This document shows positions 6,252 to 11,787 of a DNA stretch of 11,787 nucleotides, one piece after another. The notes below the pieces were generated by a model. That model saw only the letters and a list, made by a program, of their open reading frames with translations, was not told the origin of the DNA and searched no databases. The position numbers and the translations under genes were made by a program. Within the stretch, counting starts at the first letter, position 1, and each line of letters opens with the position of its first letter. The stretch comes from CAYRVX01 sp964642165 (GTDB taxonomy: Bacteria; Planctomycetota; Phycisphaerae; SM23-33): positions 1 to 11,787 of the forward strand of contig CAZXOC010000240.1 in assembly GCA_964642165.1 (NCBI GenBank). Reading direction: 5' to 3'.

Positions 6252-7823
6252 GTGAGCGAGACGATCCATCACGAGTGCGGCGTGGCGGCGCTGTACTGGC
6301 TGAGGCGGCGGGCGGCCAGGACGGGCCCGGCCAGCCGGGCCGTCGCCGACGGCAACGTCGCCGCCCTGATCCCCGCCATGCTGCTGGACCTCCAGAACCG
6401 CGGGCAGCTCGCCGCGGGGCTCACCAGCTACGCCCCCGGGCGCGCCCGGCTGCTCGATACCTTCAAGGACGTCGGCACCGTCACCGAGGCGTTCCGCATG
6501 TCGCACCCGGCGAAGCACCGGGCCGTGCTCGACCAGTGTGCCGGCCGGGCCGCCATCGGGCACACCCGCTACGCGACCTGCGGGCTGGACGACGCGCGCC
6601 ACGCCCAGCCCTTCGAGCGCCACCACGGGCGGAAGTGGAAGTGGTTCGGCTTCGCCTTCAACGGCCAGCTCGCCAACTACACGGAGCTGCGCGACCGCCT
6701 GCTGTCCCGCCGGGGGTACCACTTCACGCTGCACACGGACACGGAGATGATCCTGCACGCCCTGGCGTACGCGCTGCGCGGCGACCGCCCGAAGCCGCTG
6801 GGGCAGGTCATGCGCTCGCTGGCGCGCAGCTTCGACGGGGCCTACAACATCGTCTACCTCGACGCGATGGGGCGGATGTTCGTCGCCCGGGACCCGCGGG
6901 GCTTTCGCCCCATGAGCTGGGCCGTGCAGGGGCGCCTCTTCGGCGCGGCCAGCGAGTCGACCGCCCTGAGCAACATGGGCTTCTCGGACGTGCGGACGCT
7001 GGCGCCCGGCGAGATGGCGATCGTGGCCGACGGGCGGCTGCGGTTCGAGCGCTTCGCCCGCGAGCGCGCGCCGGCCCACTGCTTCTTCGAGTGGGTCTAC
7101 TTCGCCGGCGTGGCGAGCGTGATCGACGGCTCGAGCGTGTACATGGCGCGGGCCCGCCTGGGCGAGCGCCTCGCCGAGCGGGAGGACCGGAAGCTCGACG
7201 AGACGTGCATCGTCGTGCCGGTGCCGGACACGGCGAAGGCCGCCGCCGACGCCTTCGCCTTCCGCCTGGGCGTTCCCTCCGTCGAGGGGCTGATCCGCAA
7301 CCGCTACGTGGGGCGGACGTTCATCCAGCCCCAGAGCACCCGCGGGCGCAGCGCGCACAGCAAGTACACGCCGCTGCCGGCCGTCCTCGGCGCAAAACGC
7401 GTCTTCCTCGTCGACGACTCCATCGTCCGCTCGACGACCATGCGCGAGCTGGTCGAGCAGATCCGCCGCCGCGGGCGGGCCCGAGAGGTCCACGTCCGCG
7501 TGGCCTGCCCGCCGATCGTCGCCCCGTGCTTCTACGGCATCGACATGTCCACGCTCGGCGAGCTGTTCGCCCCGGCGTTCGTGCCGCGCGGCTACGACGG
7601 CAACCCGTCGGCGGCGCTGCACGCCCGCATGGCCGCCGAGCTGGGCGTCGACAGCCTGCGGTACCTCGGCGCGAGCGATCTGGGCCCGTGCCTGGGCGTG
7701 GACGGCCGGCACCTCTGCACCGGGTGCGTCACCGCCCGGCACCCCACGGCGTGGGGACGCAAGCTCATGGCCCGCGCCCGCCGCAACCGCCGCCGCGGCC
7801 GGGCGGGACGGACGTATGAGTGA
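6252..7823 (+). CDS. purF: Amidophosphoribosyltransferase (glutamine PRPP amidotransferase), propeptide type
   Basis: 523 aa. Makes 5-phosphoribosylamine from PRPP and glutamine, the first committed step of purine synthesis, in the cytoplasm. GTG at 6252 is chosen: it lies downstream of the promoter and 13 nt after GGAGG, and leaves Cys9 after a short propeptide ending HHE|CGV. This resembles the B. subtilis type, whose propeptide ends NEE|CGV. Glutaminase residues are present: Cys9, Arg106 in HTRY, Asn137-Gly138, Asp163 in TDTE. Variants are NRGQLAAG for the usual HRGQEGAG and FNGQ for HNGN. The phosphoribosyltransferase part has VPDTAKAAADAFA (324-336), NRYVGRTFIQP (350-360) and PRPP loop VFLVDDSIVRSTT (384-396), where Ser replaces the usual Gly of RGTT. 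Cys277, 426 (PCFYGID), 489 and 492 match the 4Fe-4S ligands. The tail is strongly basic. Divergent from the glutaminase-dead homologue. Confidence 0.9.
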   Translation: MSETIHHECGVAALYWLRRRAARTGPASRAVADGNVAALIPAMLLDLQNRGQLAAGLTSYAPGRARLLDTFKDVGTVTEAFRMSHPAKHRAVLDQCAGRAAIGHTRYATCGLDDARHAQPFERHHGRKWKWFGFAFNGQLANYTELRDRLLSRRGYHFTLHTDTEMILHALAYALRGDRPKPLGQVMRSLARSFDGAYNIVYLDAMGRMFVARDPRGFRPMSWAVQGRLFGAASESTALSNMGFSDVRTLAPGEMAIVADGRLRFERFARERAPAHCFFEWVYFAGVASVIDGSSVYMARARLGERLAEREDRKLDETCIVVPVPDTAKAAADAFAFRLGVPSVEGLIRNRYVGRTFIQPQSTRGRSAHSKYTPLPAVLGAKRVFLVDDSIVRSTTMRELVEQIRRRGRAREVHVRVACPPIVAPCFYGIDMSTLGELFAPAFVPRGYDGNPSAALHARMAAELGVDSLRYLGASDLGPCLGVDGRHLCTGCVTARHPTAWGRKLMARARRNRRRGRAGRTYE

Positions 7824-7890
7824 GCCTCGTGTGCGCCGGCGGATCGTGCCCCCGCCGGGCGACGCGCCTCCCGATGGGCCTCCGCGGGCG

Positions 7891-7910
7891 AGGCTATAAT
7901 GGGGCGGAGG
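7891..7910 (+). promoter_or_regulatory. Consensus TATAAT box just upstream of the flavoprotein ribosome-binding site
   Basis: A perfect TATAAT at 7895-7900 sits inside very GC-rich sequence, with GGAGG at 7906-7910 directly after it. No clear -35 is seen at 16-18 nt. If used, RNA would begin around 7906-7908 and the message would start inside or next to the Shine-Dalgarno, giving an extremely short leader for the ATG at 7916. Confidence 0.45.
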
Positions 7911-7915
7911 TTGAA

Positions 7916-8449
7916 ATGCCCAGGCGAGCGATGGAACATACGGACGACTACGGGCACGTGATGAAGGCCTTGACGTCGCACGGGCTGCTGCTGGGCAGCT
8001 ACGACGCCGCCGGGCGGCCCAACGTGATGACGATCGGCTGGGGCTCGCTCGGATGCGTCTGGGGCGAGCCCGTGTGGATCGTGCTGGTCCGCCCCAGCCG
8101 CTATACGTTCCGGTGCGTCGAGCACAGCGGGTGCTTCAGCATCAACGTGCCGACGGCGGCGATGGGCATGGCCTGCATCAAGGCCGGCAGCACCACCGGC
8201 GCCGAGGTGGACAAGTTCGCCGCGACGGGCCTGACGGCCGAAAAGGGCACCGCCGTGCTCGCGCCCGTGGTGGCCGAGTGCCCGATCGCGTACGAATGCC
8301 AGGTCGTCCACAGTAATGACGTTCTGCCGAACAAGCTGGCCGACGATTTGTCCGGCCTGTACGTGGACGAGGAGCCGCACCGGATCTACTACGGCAAGAT
8401 CCTCGCCGCCCGCGCCGAGCCGAACGTCGCGGAGCTGCTGGGCACCTGA
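7916..8449 (+). CDS. Flavin reductase-like, FMN-binding split-barrel protein (flavoredoxin family)
   Basis: 177 aa. Predicted FMN-binding protein of the flavin reductase-like/flavoredoxin type, probably a cytoplasmic electron carrier or NAD(P)H-linked flavin reductase. The start at 7916 has GGAGG 5 nt upstream; ATG at 7931 (residue 6) is an alternative if the TATAAT at 7895 sets the transcript start. An in-frame GTG at 7820 is rejected because it precedes that promoter. Family features in order: GLLLGSYDAAGRPNVMTIGWGS (23-44), the core strand with NVMTIGW; WGEPVWIVLVRPSRYT (49-64), the phosphate/FMN-contact region; FSINVP (74-79); and TTGAEVDKFAATGLT (93-107), equivalent to the SGRDVDKF motif. 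These are recognised from family memory. Physiological substrate unknown. It follows purF by 92 bp in the same direction with its own apparent promoter. Confidence 0.85.
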   Translation: MPRRAMEHTDDYGHVMKALTSHGLLLGSYDAAGRPNVMTIGWGSLGCVWGEPVWIVLVRPSRYTFRCVEHSGCFSINVPTAAMGMACIKAGSTTGAEVDKFAATGLTAEKGTAVLAPVVAECPIAYECQVVHSNDVLPNKLADDLSGLYVDEEPHRIYYGKILAARAEPNVAELLGT

Positions 8450-8492
8450 AGCGCCCGACGGGCGGCGGGGGAATCCACAGCGGAGCTTGGTC

Positions 8493-9362
8493 ATGCGCAT
8501 CGCAGGAGGAAGCCTCGTGCTGGTCGTGGCGGCCGGCGTGTGCCTCGGCAAGGTCGACCTCGTCGAGGATCCGCCCCCCGTGGCCCGGCCCAAGAGCGGG
8601 TCGGTCAGCGGGACGATCCAACCGGGCGGGAAGGTCCGGCGGCTCGTCGCGGTTTCGCGGCCCACGGGGCGGACCTACTCGCCGGAGAGCTTCGACCGCA
8701 CGACCGGGCGGTTCCGCTTTGGGGGGCTCCCGGGCGACGCGACGTACGACCTGCGCGTCACCACGACGGACGAGCGAACGATCGAGGGCATCGACCTGTC
8801 GTGGCTGGACGCGCGTCTGCTGCGGCTGGCGGCGGCGCGGCGCAAGCAGCTCGGCCTGCCGCCGGAGCGCGCCGAGCCGTTCACGATGGGGGACGTCGAC
8901 GCGCTGCTCAAGTGGGTGGCGGACTGGAAGGACTTCATGGAGCTCAAGCGCGTCCTGTACGTGCGCGGGCACGGCAAGCGCGCCACGCTGCTGGTAGAGC
9001 TGATGCGCACCCGGGCCTTCCACGCGGCGGCGGGGGCGGTCGTCTGGCGCGTGGAGCTGTGGTACATGAAGGACGAGTTCGGCGGGTGGGACCGCATCGC
9101 CAACTCCGAGCGCGTCCTGCACCGCCAGCGCATCAAGCCCGACGTGTGGCGGAAGACCGACCTCCAGTACGACCCCCGGCTCAGCGTTCACGTCGACCCC
9201 GACGGCAAGAGCGGCCCGGTCCACTTCCGGCTGCCGGCGAAGGGAGACCTCTCTCGCGGCCGCCTTCGCAACACCGACCCGGTCGTCAAGACCAAGCCCC
9301 ACGTGAGCGGCCTGGACGTCAAGCCCGGCAAGCCGCCGGAGCACGTGACGCTCGACGAGTAG
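8493..9362 (+). CDS. Secreted protein of unknown function, possible carboxypeptidase-regulatory-like domain
   Basis: 289 aa, not recognised as a named family. ATG at 8493 has GGAG 7 nt upstream and is followed by a signal peptide (MRIAGGSLVLVVAAGVCLG, cleaved near residue 19). The VC pair is not a good lipobox, since Val stands at -1, so Sec export is more likely than lipidation. Residues about 35-105 (SGSVSGTIQPGG..VRRLVAV....FRFGGLPGDATYDLRVTT) have the alternating pattern of a prealbumin-like/carboxypeptidase regulatory beta-sandwich. A helical segment (105-160) with RRKQLGLPPERAEPF and ALLKWVADWKDFMELKR follows, then a beta-rich part with VVWRVELWYMKDEFGGWDR. The last 60 residues are charged and probably extended. 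No catalytic motif is visible. It lies 43 bp after the flavoprotein gene and may be co-transcribed with it. Confidence 0.72.
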   Translation: MRIAGGSLVLVVAAGVCLGKVDLVEDPPPVARPKSGSVSGTIQPGGKVRRLVAVSRPTGRTYSPESFDRTTGRFRFGGLPGDATYDLRVTTTDERTIEGIDLSWLDARLLRLAAARRKQLGLPPERAEPFTMGDVDALLKWVADWKDFMELKRVLYVRGHGKRATLLVELMRTRAFHAAAGAVVWRVELWYMKDEFGGWDRIANSERVLHRQRIKPDVWRKTDLQYDPRLSVHVDPDGKSGPVHFRLPAKGDLSRGRLRNTDPVVKTKPHVSGLDVKPGKPPEHVTLDE

Positions 9363-9759
9363 GCGGCGCGCCGGGCGAGCGGGGGAATCGTAGACTACCT
9401 ATGTCAAGGTGACTCACCCGTGCCGCGCCGCTTGCGGAGGACCCCCTTGTGGCGGCCCGAGCCGAGGCGGACCACGCGACACGCCCTGCCATCGATCGTG
9501 CCCGCCGGGGCATCGGTTTCCGGCGGGAAGGGCCGCAGCCGCCCTTCGCAGCAGGATAGATACCGACGGCACGCCGGCGATTTCCCCCGAACGTCGCAAG
9601 CAACTCGGCTTGCCCCGCCCGAGAGGCGAATCCGACGCACGCGGCAGCCGGGCCGACGACGCCCGCCACAGCACACGGTCCCGACGGCGCCTCCCCTGCG
9701 CGCCGGGTCGCGGGCGGACCGGGGTGCCGGGAGCCCCCCCCCGCTTGGGAGAGACCACG
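9363..9759 (+). other. 397-bp gap before the methyltransferase: structured leader or decayed coding sequence
   Basis: No gene that I can support. An AT-richer spot with TAGACT at 9391-9396 could be a -10, giving a leader of about 355 nt. Several inverted repeats follow: CCCGCCGG/CCGGCGGG (9501-9508 with 9520-9527), GAAGGGC/GCCCTTC (9527-9533 with 9541-9547) and GCAAGC/GCTTGC around 9596-9613. The plus frame of the methyltransferase stays open back to 9409, but its product is Cys/Arg/Pro-rich and unlike a protein. An exception is a short stretch (ISPERRKQLGLP, 9580-9615) that resembles part of the preceding secreted protein. Confidence 0.4.
9501..9547 (+). repeat. Two adjoining hairpins in the methyltransferase upstream region
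   Basis: The first is an 8-bp stem (9501-9508 with 9520-9527, 11-nt loop). The second is a 7-bp stem (9527-9533 with 9541-9547, 7-nt loop). They share one base, so both can form almost fully. No T-tract follows either, so they are not obvious terminators of the preceding gene. They could be part of a structured leader. Confidence 0.4.
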
Positions 9760-10662
9760 ATGAGCACGGCAACACGATCCTGGACGGCGGATCTGGACTT
9801 CGAGCGCGTCAGCCCGGCGCGCGGAGCGGTCCACAAGGCCCTGCTCGACCCCCTGGCGAATTACCTGCCCGCCCGCCTGCTGCGGGGCGCCCTGCGCCTG
9901 GGCCACAGCGAGCTGGCCGAGGCCACCTGGCACGAGCCGGGGGGTTGGCGATCCATGGTGATGAGCTACGACGGGCGCCCCAGGCACCTCGCGGACAAGC
10001 TCCTCGTCGGGTCCGGCAGCCTGGCCGCCGCGCTGCGCAATCGCCGGCGAATGGCGATCTGGGTCCTCTCCGGGCTGATCGACACCATGCCGACGGACTC
10101 GGCCGAGGTCCTCTCCCTCGGTGCCGGGGCCGGCCACAACACGCTCGGCGCCATGGTCGCCGCCCGGCGCAGGGCCCGCGCCACGCTGGTCGATCGCAAC
10201 GCCAAGGCCCTCGAATGCGGGGCGCGAGCGGCCTGGGAGCTCGGGCTCAGCGACCGGGTCCGGTTCATCCAGGGCGACGTGCGCGACGTTCGGGGCATGC
10301 TCGATCCCGCGCCGAGCATCGTGGCCATGCTCGGCATCTGCGAGTACCTCGGCGACGACGACATCGTCGCCATCGCCGAGACGATCGCGGACCGCTGCGA
10401 GGACGGCTGCACCATCGTCGTCAACAGCCTCTCCGACCGCCACGGGACCGACCGCTTCCTCCGTCGCGTCCTGGGATTGAGGATGGTGTATCGCTCGCCG
10501 CTCGAGATGGAGGCGCTGCTGCGGCGCGCGGGGTTCATGGGCTTCGTGTCGATTGCCGAGCCGCTCGGCGTCTACCACCTGCTCGCGGGGAGATGGCTTG
10601 GGTCTCAGGCCTCGCAGCGCGCCCGGCCGGAGCGGGCCGTCCTCGCCGCCACGGGGGCGTGA
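9760..10662 (+). CDS. Class I SAM-dependent methyltransferase, substrate unknown
   Basis: 300 aa. ATG at 9760 follows GGGAG by 8 nt; the frame is open to 9409, but that extension lacks protein-like character. An N-terminal helical region (about 1-110) with LANYLPARLLRGALRLGHSELAEATW precedes a Rossmann-fold methyltransferase domain. Motif I is VLSLGAGAG at 117-125, the acidic residue ending strand 2 is Asp145 (ATLVDRNAKALE), motif II/III includes FIQGDVRDV (169-177), and the strand-4 region reads IVAMLGICEYLGDDD (187-201). The last part (EMEALLRRAGF, TIVVNSLSDRHG) is typical of small-molecule methyltransferases. The strand-4 region has no NPPY, so a DNA adenine-type role is unlikely. No neighbour indicates a substrate. 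It is convergent with the TAT-exported protein gene, 90 bp apart. Confidence 0.85.
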   Translation: MSTATRSWTADLDFERVSPARGAVHKALLDPLANYLPARLLRGALRLGHSELAEATWHEPGGWRSMVMSYDGRPRHLADKLLVGSGSLAAALRNRRRMAIWVLSGLIDTMPTDSAEVLSLGAGAGHNTLGAMVAARRRARATLVDRNAKALECGARAAWELGLSDRVRFIQGDVRDVRGMLDPAPSIVAMLGICEYLGDDDIVAIAETIADRCEDGCTIVVNSLSDRHGTDRFLRRVLGLRMVYRSPLEMEALLRRAGFMGFVSIAEPLGVYHLLAGRWLGSQASQRARPERAVLAATGA

Positions 10663-10691
10663 CCCGCCGCCGGGGCGCTGCGTCGACCTTC

Positions 10692-10714
10692 GCCGGGCGG
10701 AGATCGCCCCCGGC
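10692..10714. terminator. GC-rich hairpin between convergent methyltransferase and TAT-protein genes
   Basis: GCCGGGCG (10692-10699) can pair with CGCCCCCGGC (10705-10714), giving 8 bp with a two-base C bulge and a 5-nt loop. It lies in the 90-bp gap between converging stop codons, so a bidirectional role fits. No T-tract is visible. Confidence 0.35.
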
Positions 10715-10752
10715 AGCTCGCGAAGCGGGCGGGAGGCGTGCGCCGGCGAGGC

Positions 10753-11718
10753 TCAACTGCGCCAGGGGCGGGTCCGCTTGGCGGACTGGACGGCCCATCG
10801 AGCGGTGCGGGCGTCCTTGACGACCTCGAAGTCGAACATGCCCGCCAGGACGTGGTCCGCCCCGCCGTTGAAGGCGTAGGCGAAGGCGTTCTTCGGCGGG
10901 ATGGCGCCCGCGGCCATCACCTTGAACGCGATCCACGGCTTCTCGACGCGCGCCATGACCTCCGCCGTCTCCTTCGGGTCCTGGCACCAGTAGCCGGGGA
11001 ACTCGTTGTAGGGGCGCTTCAGCTCGTCGCCCTTCGGCCCGGTGGGGTAGTTGTGGTGGTGGAACGTCTTGATATAGAAATCGTTGGGAACCTTGTGCTC
11101 CTCGCAGAGCTTGACGACCTTCAGGTCGTGCCCGCCGACGCCGGAGGGCACGCCGTATTTCTTGGCCAGCTCGACGGCCCCGGCGATCAGCTTCACCCGG
11201 TTGCCCGCGGCCAGACGGTCGCCGTGCACGCCCCACAGGTAGATCGCCTCCGTGCCCATGTCGATCAGCTCGCGGACCTGCTTTTCGTATTCCTTTAGCC
11301 CCTCGACGACCGGCGCGGTGGGGCAGATGATCCACTGCATCTTCCCGCCGTGCTTCTCGCGGTGCTCGCGCAGGACCTTCAGGGCCGACGGCACGGTGTG
11401 GATCGACAGCGTGTCGATGCCGTTCTGCTCGGCCAGGGCGAGCGTCTCCAGGATCTTCGCCGGGGTGTTGTAGTGGGCCGTCAGGTCGTAGACGTATCGC
11501 AGGTCGCGGCTGTGCGTGTAGTGCGTCAGCAGGTTCCCGCCGAGCAGGAGGCGGCTGACCTGGAGCTTGCCGATGCGGCCCTTGGGCAGCCCGGACGTGG
11601 TGGCCTTCGCCCCGGCCGGGGGCGCGGCGGCCTGGCCGGCGGACAGCCCGGCCGCTCCCAACGCCGCGGCGGCTACCGAACCTTCCAGGAACGAACGACG
11701 GTCGATTCTCTGCGGCAT
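10753..11718 (-). CDS. TAT-exported TIM-barrel-type protein related to aldo/keto reductases
   Basis: 321 aa. The start at 11718 has GGGAG 6-7 nt upstream. The twin-arginine signal is DRRSFLEG (6-13), followed by an alanine-rich hydrophobic stretch and probable cleavage near SAGQAAA (about 26-32), so it should fold in the cytoplasm and be exported. The first strand GKLQVSRLLLGGN (50-62) is the aldo/keto-reductase-like opening, and IYLWGVHGD (159-167) resembles the strand carrying the catalytic His. However the classical Asp-Tyr-Lys part of the tetrad is not recognisable: the region expected to read DTAxxYG is IDTLSIHTVP. Other marked motifs are KTFHHHNYP (217-225) and, near the C-terminus, IAFKVMAAGAI with a GADHVLAGMFDF ending (263-297). 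The His-rich motif could bind metal (inference). It probably acts outside the cytoplasmic membrane; the substrate is unknown. Confidence 0.78.
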   Translation of the reverse strand: MPQRIDRRSFLEGSVAAAALGAAGLSAGQAAAPPAGAKATTSGLPKGRIGKLQVSRLLLGGNLLTHYTHSRDLRYVYDLTAHYNTPAKILETLALAEQNGIDTLSIHTVPSALKVLREHREKHGGKMQWIICPTAPVVEGLKEYEKQVRELIDMGTEAIYLWGVHGDRLAAGNRVKLIAGAVELAKKYGVPSGVGGHDLKVVKLCEEHKVPNDFYIKTFHHHNYPTGPKGDELKRPYNEFPGYWCQDPKETAEVMARVEKPWIAFKVMAAGAIPPKNAFAYAFNGGADHVLAGMFDFEVVKDARTARWAVQSAKRTRPWRS

Positions 11719-11787
11719 CGATCTCTCCCTCTGTCGAAGTCACAAACGATCCGCCGGCCGGGCGCCGGCGCGCGGCACGGCTGCTCA
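11719..11787 (-). other. Upstream edge of the TAT-protein gene
   Basis: 69 bp reach the window end. They hold the ribosome-binding site of the gene starting at 11718 and an inverted repeat GCCGGC at 11753-11758 and 11764-11769, which could belong to a terminator or operator. No promoter can be chosen from what is visible. Confidence 0.3.

Noticed and set aside
4539..7742. 1067-codon minus-strand open frame covering the purF-like gene and the antisense of purF
   Set aside because: Only the part from ATG 6002 to 4539 is protein-like and has a ribosome-binding site. The rest is antisense of the plus-strand purF, held open by GC-rich codon use.
7820..7915. GTG start at 7820 for the flavoprotein, overlapping the purF stop
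   Set aside because: The extension contains the TATAAT box, is not family-like, and GGAGG precedes the ATG at 7916.
9409..9759. N-terminal extension of the methyltransferase to 9409
   Set aside because: Composition is Cys/Arg/Pro-rich and unlike the rest of the protein. ATG 9760 has a proper ribosome site and starts at family-like length.
1..11787. tRNA/rRNA genes, CRISPR arrays, insertion sequences, attachment sites
   Set aside because: No cloverleaf with a GTTCGAnnC T-arm, no regularly spaced repeats and no transposase-like products were seen in reading both strands by eye.

Overview
This very GC-rich window looks like chromosomal DNA from a planctomycete-like bacterium. That placement is an inference from three things: a PEP-CTERM sorting signal on a von Willebrand A protein, a twin-arginine-exported TIM-barrel-type protein with a planctomycete flavour, and a PurF-like protein that lacks its catalytic cysteine. 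I see no phage, transposon, CRISPR or tRNA genes. The long overlapping open frames on both strands come from the high GC content.

Layout. (1) 2-1024 (+): the C-terminal third of isoleucyl-tRNA synthetase, cut by the window edge, with a degenerate zinc-binding tail. (2) 1180-2112 (-): a secreted VWA/PEP-CTERM protein, convergent with ileS. A perfect 13-bp hairpin lies between them, and a 380-bp noncoding region lies upstream of it. (3) 2564-3910 (+): a probable three-gene operon of small membrane proteins. The first two share a homologous two-helix membrane module. (4) 4080-4481 (+): a prokaryotic diacylglycerol/undecaprenol kinase, followed by a strong bidirectional hairpin terminator. (5) 4539-6002 (-) and 6252-7823 (+): two divergent amidophosphoribosyltransferase (PurF) homologues. 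The left one has lost the glutaminase catalytic residues but keeps the PRPP site and the Fe-S cysteines. The right one has an 8-residue propeptide, a complete glutaminase active site and an altered PRPP loop. (6) 7916-8449 (+): a flavin-reductase-like (flavoredoxin family) protein. It is followed at 8493-9362 (+) by a secreted protein with a possible carboxypeptidase-regulatory-like fold. (7) 9363-9759: a long, hairpin-rich gap before a class I SAM methyltransferase (9760-10662, +). (8) 10753-11718 (-): a TAT-exported protein related to aldo/keto reductases, convergent with the methyltransferase.

How they fit together. Most genes are housekeeping or single-gene units rather than one pathway. 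The most coherent unit is the divergent PurF pair, where the first step of purine synthesis is represented by two proteins with roughly complementary changes. AT-rich -10-like hexamers stand out against the GC-rich background. They mark likely transcription starts upstream of the membrane operon, the kinase, both purF homologues, the flavoprotein and perhaps the methyltransferase, and they help choose translation starts. The best candidate for something unusual is the PurF pair. Secondary candidates are the degenerate IleRS zinc site, the duplicated membrane module and the structured region before the methyltransferase.
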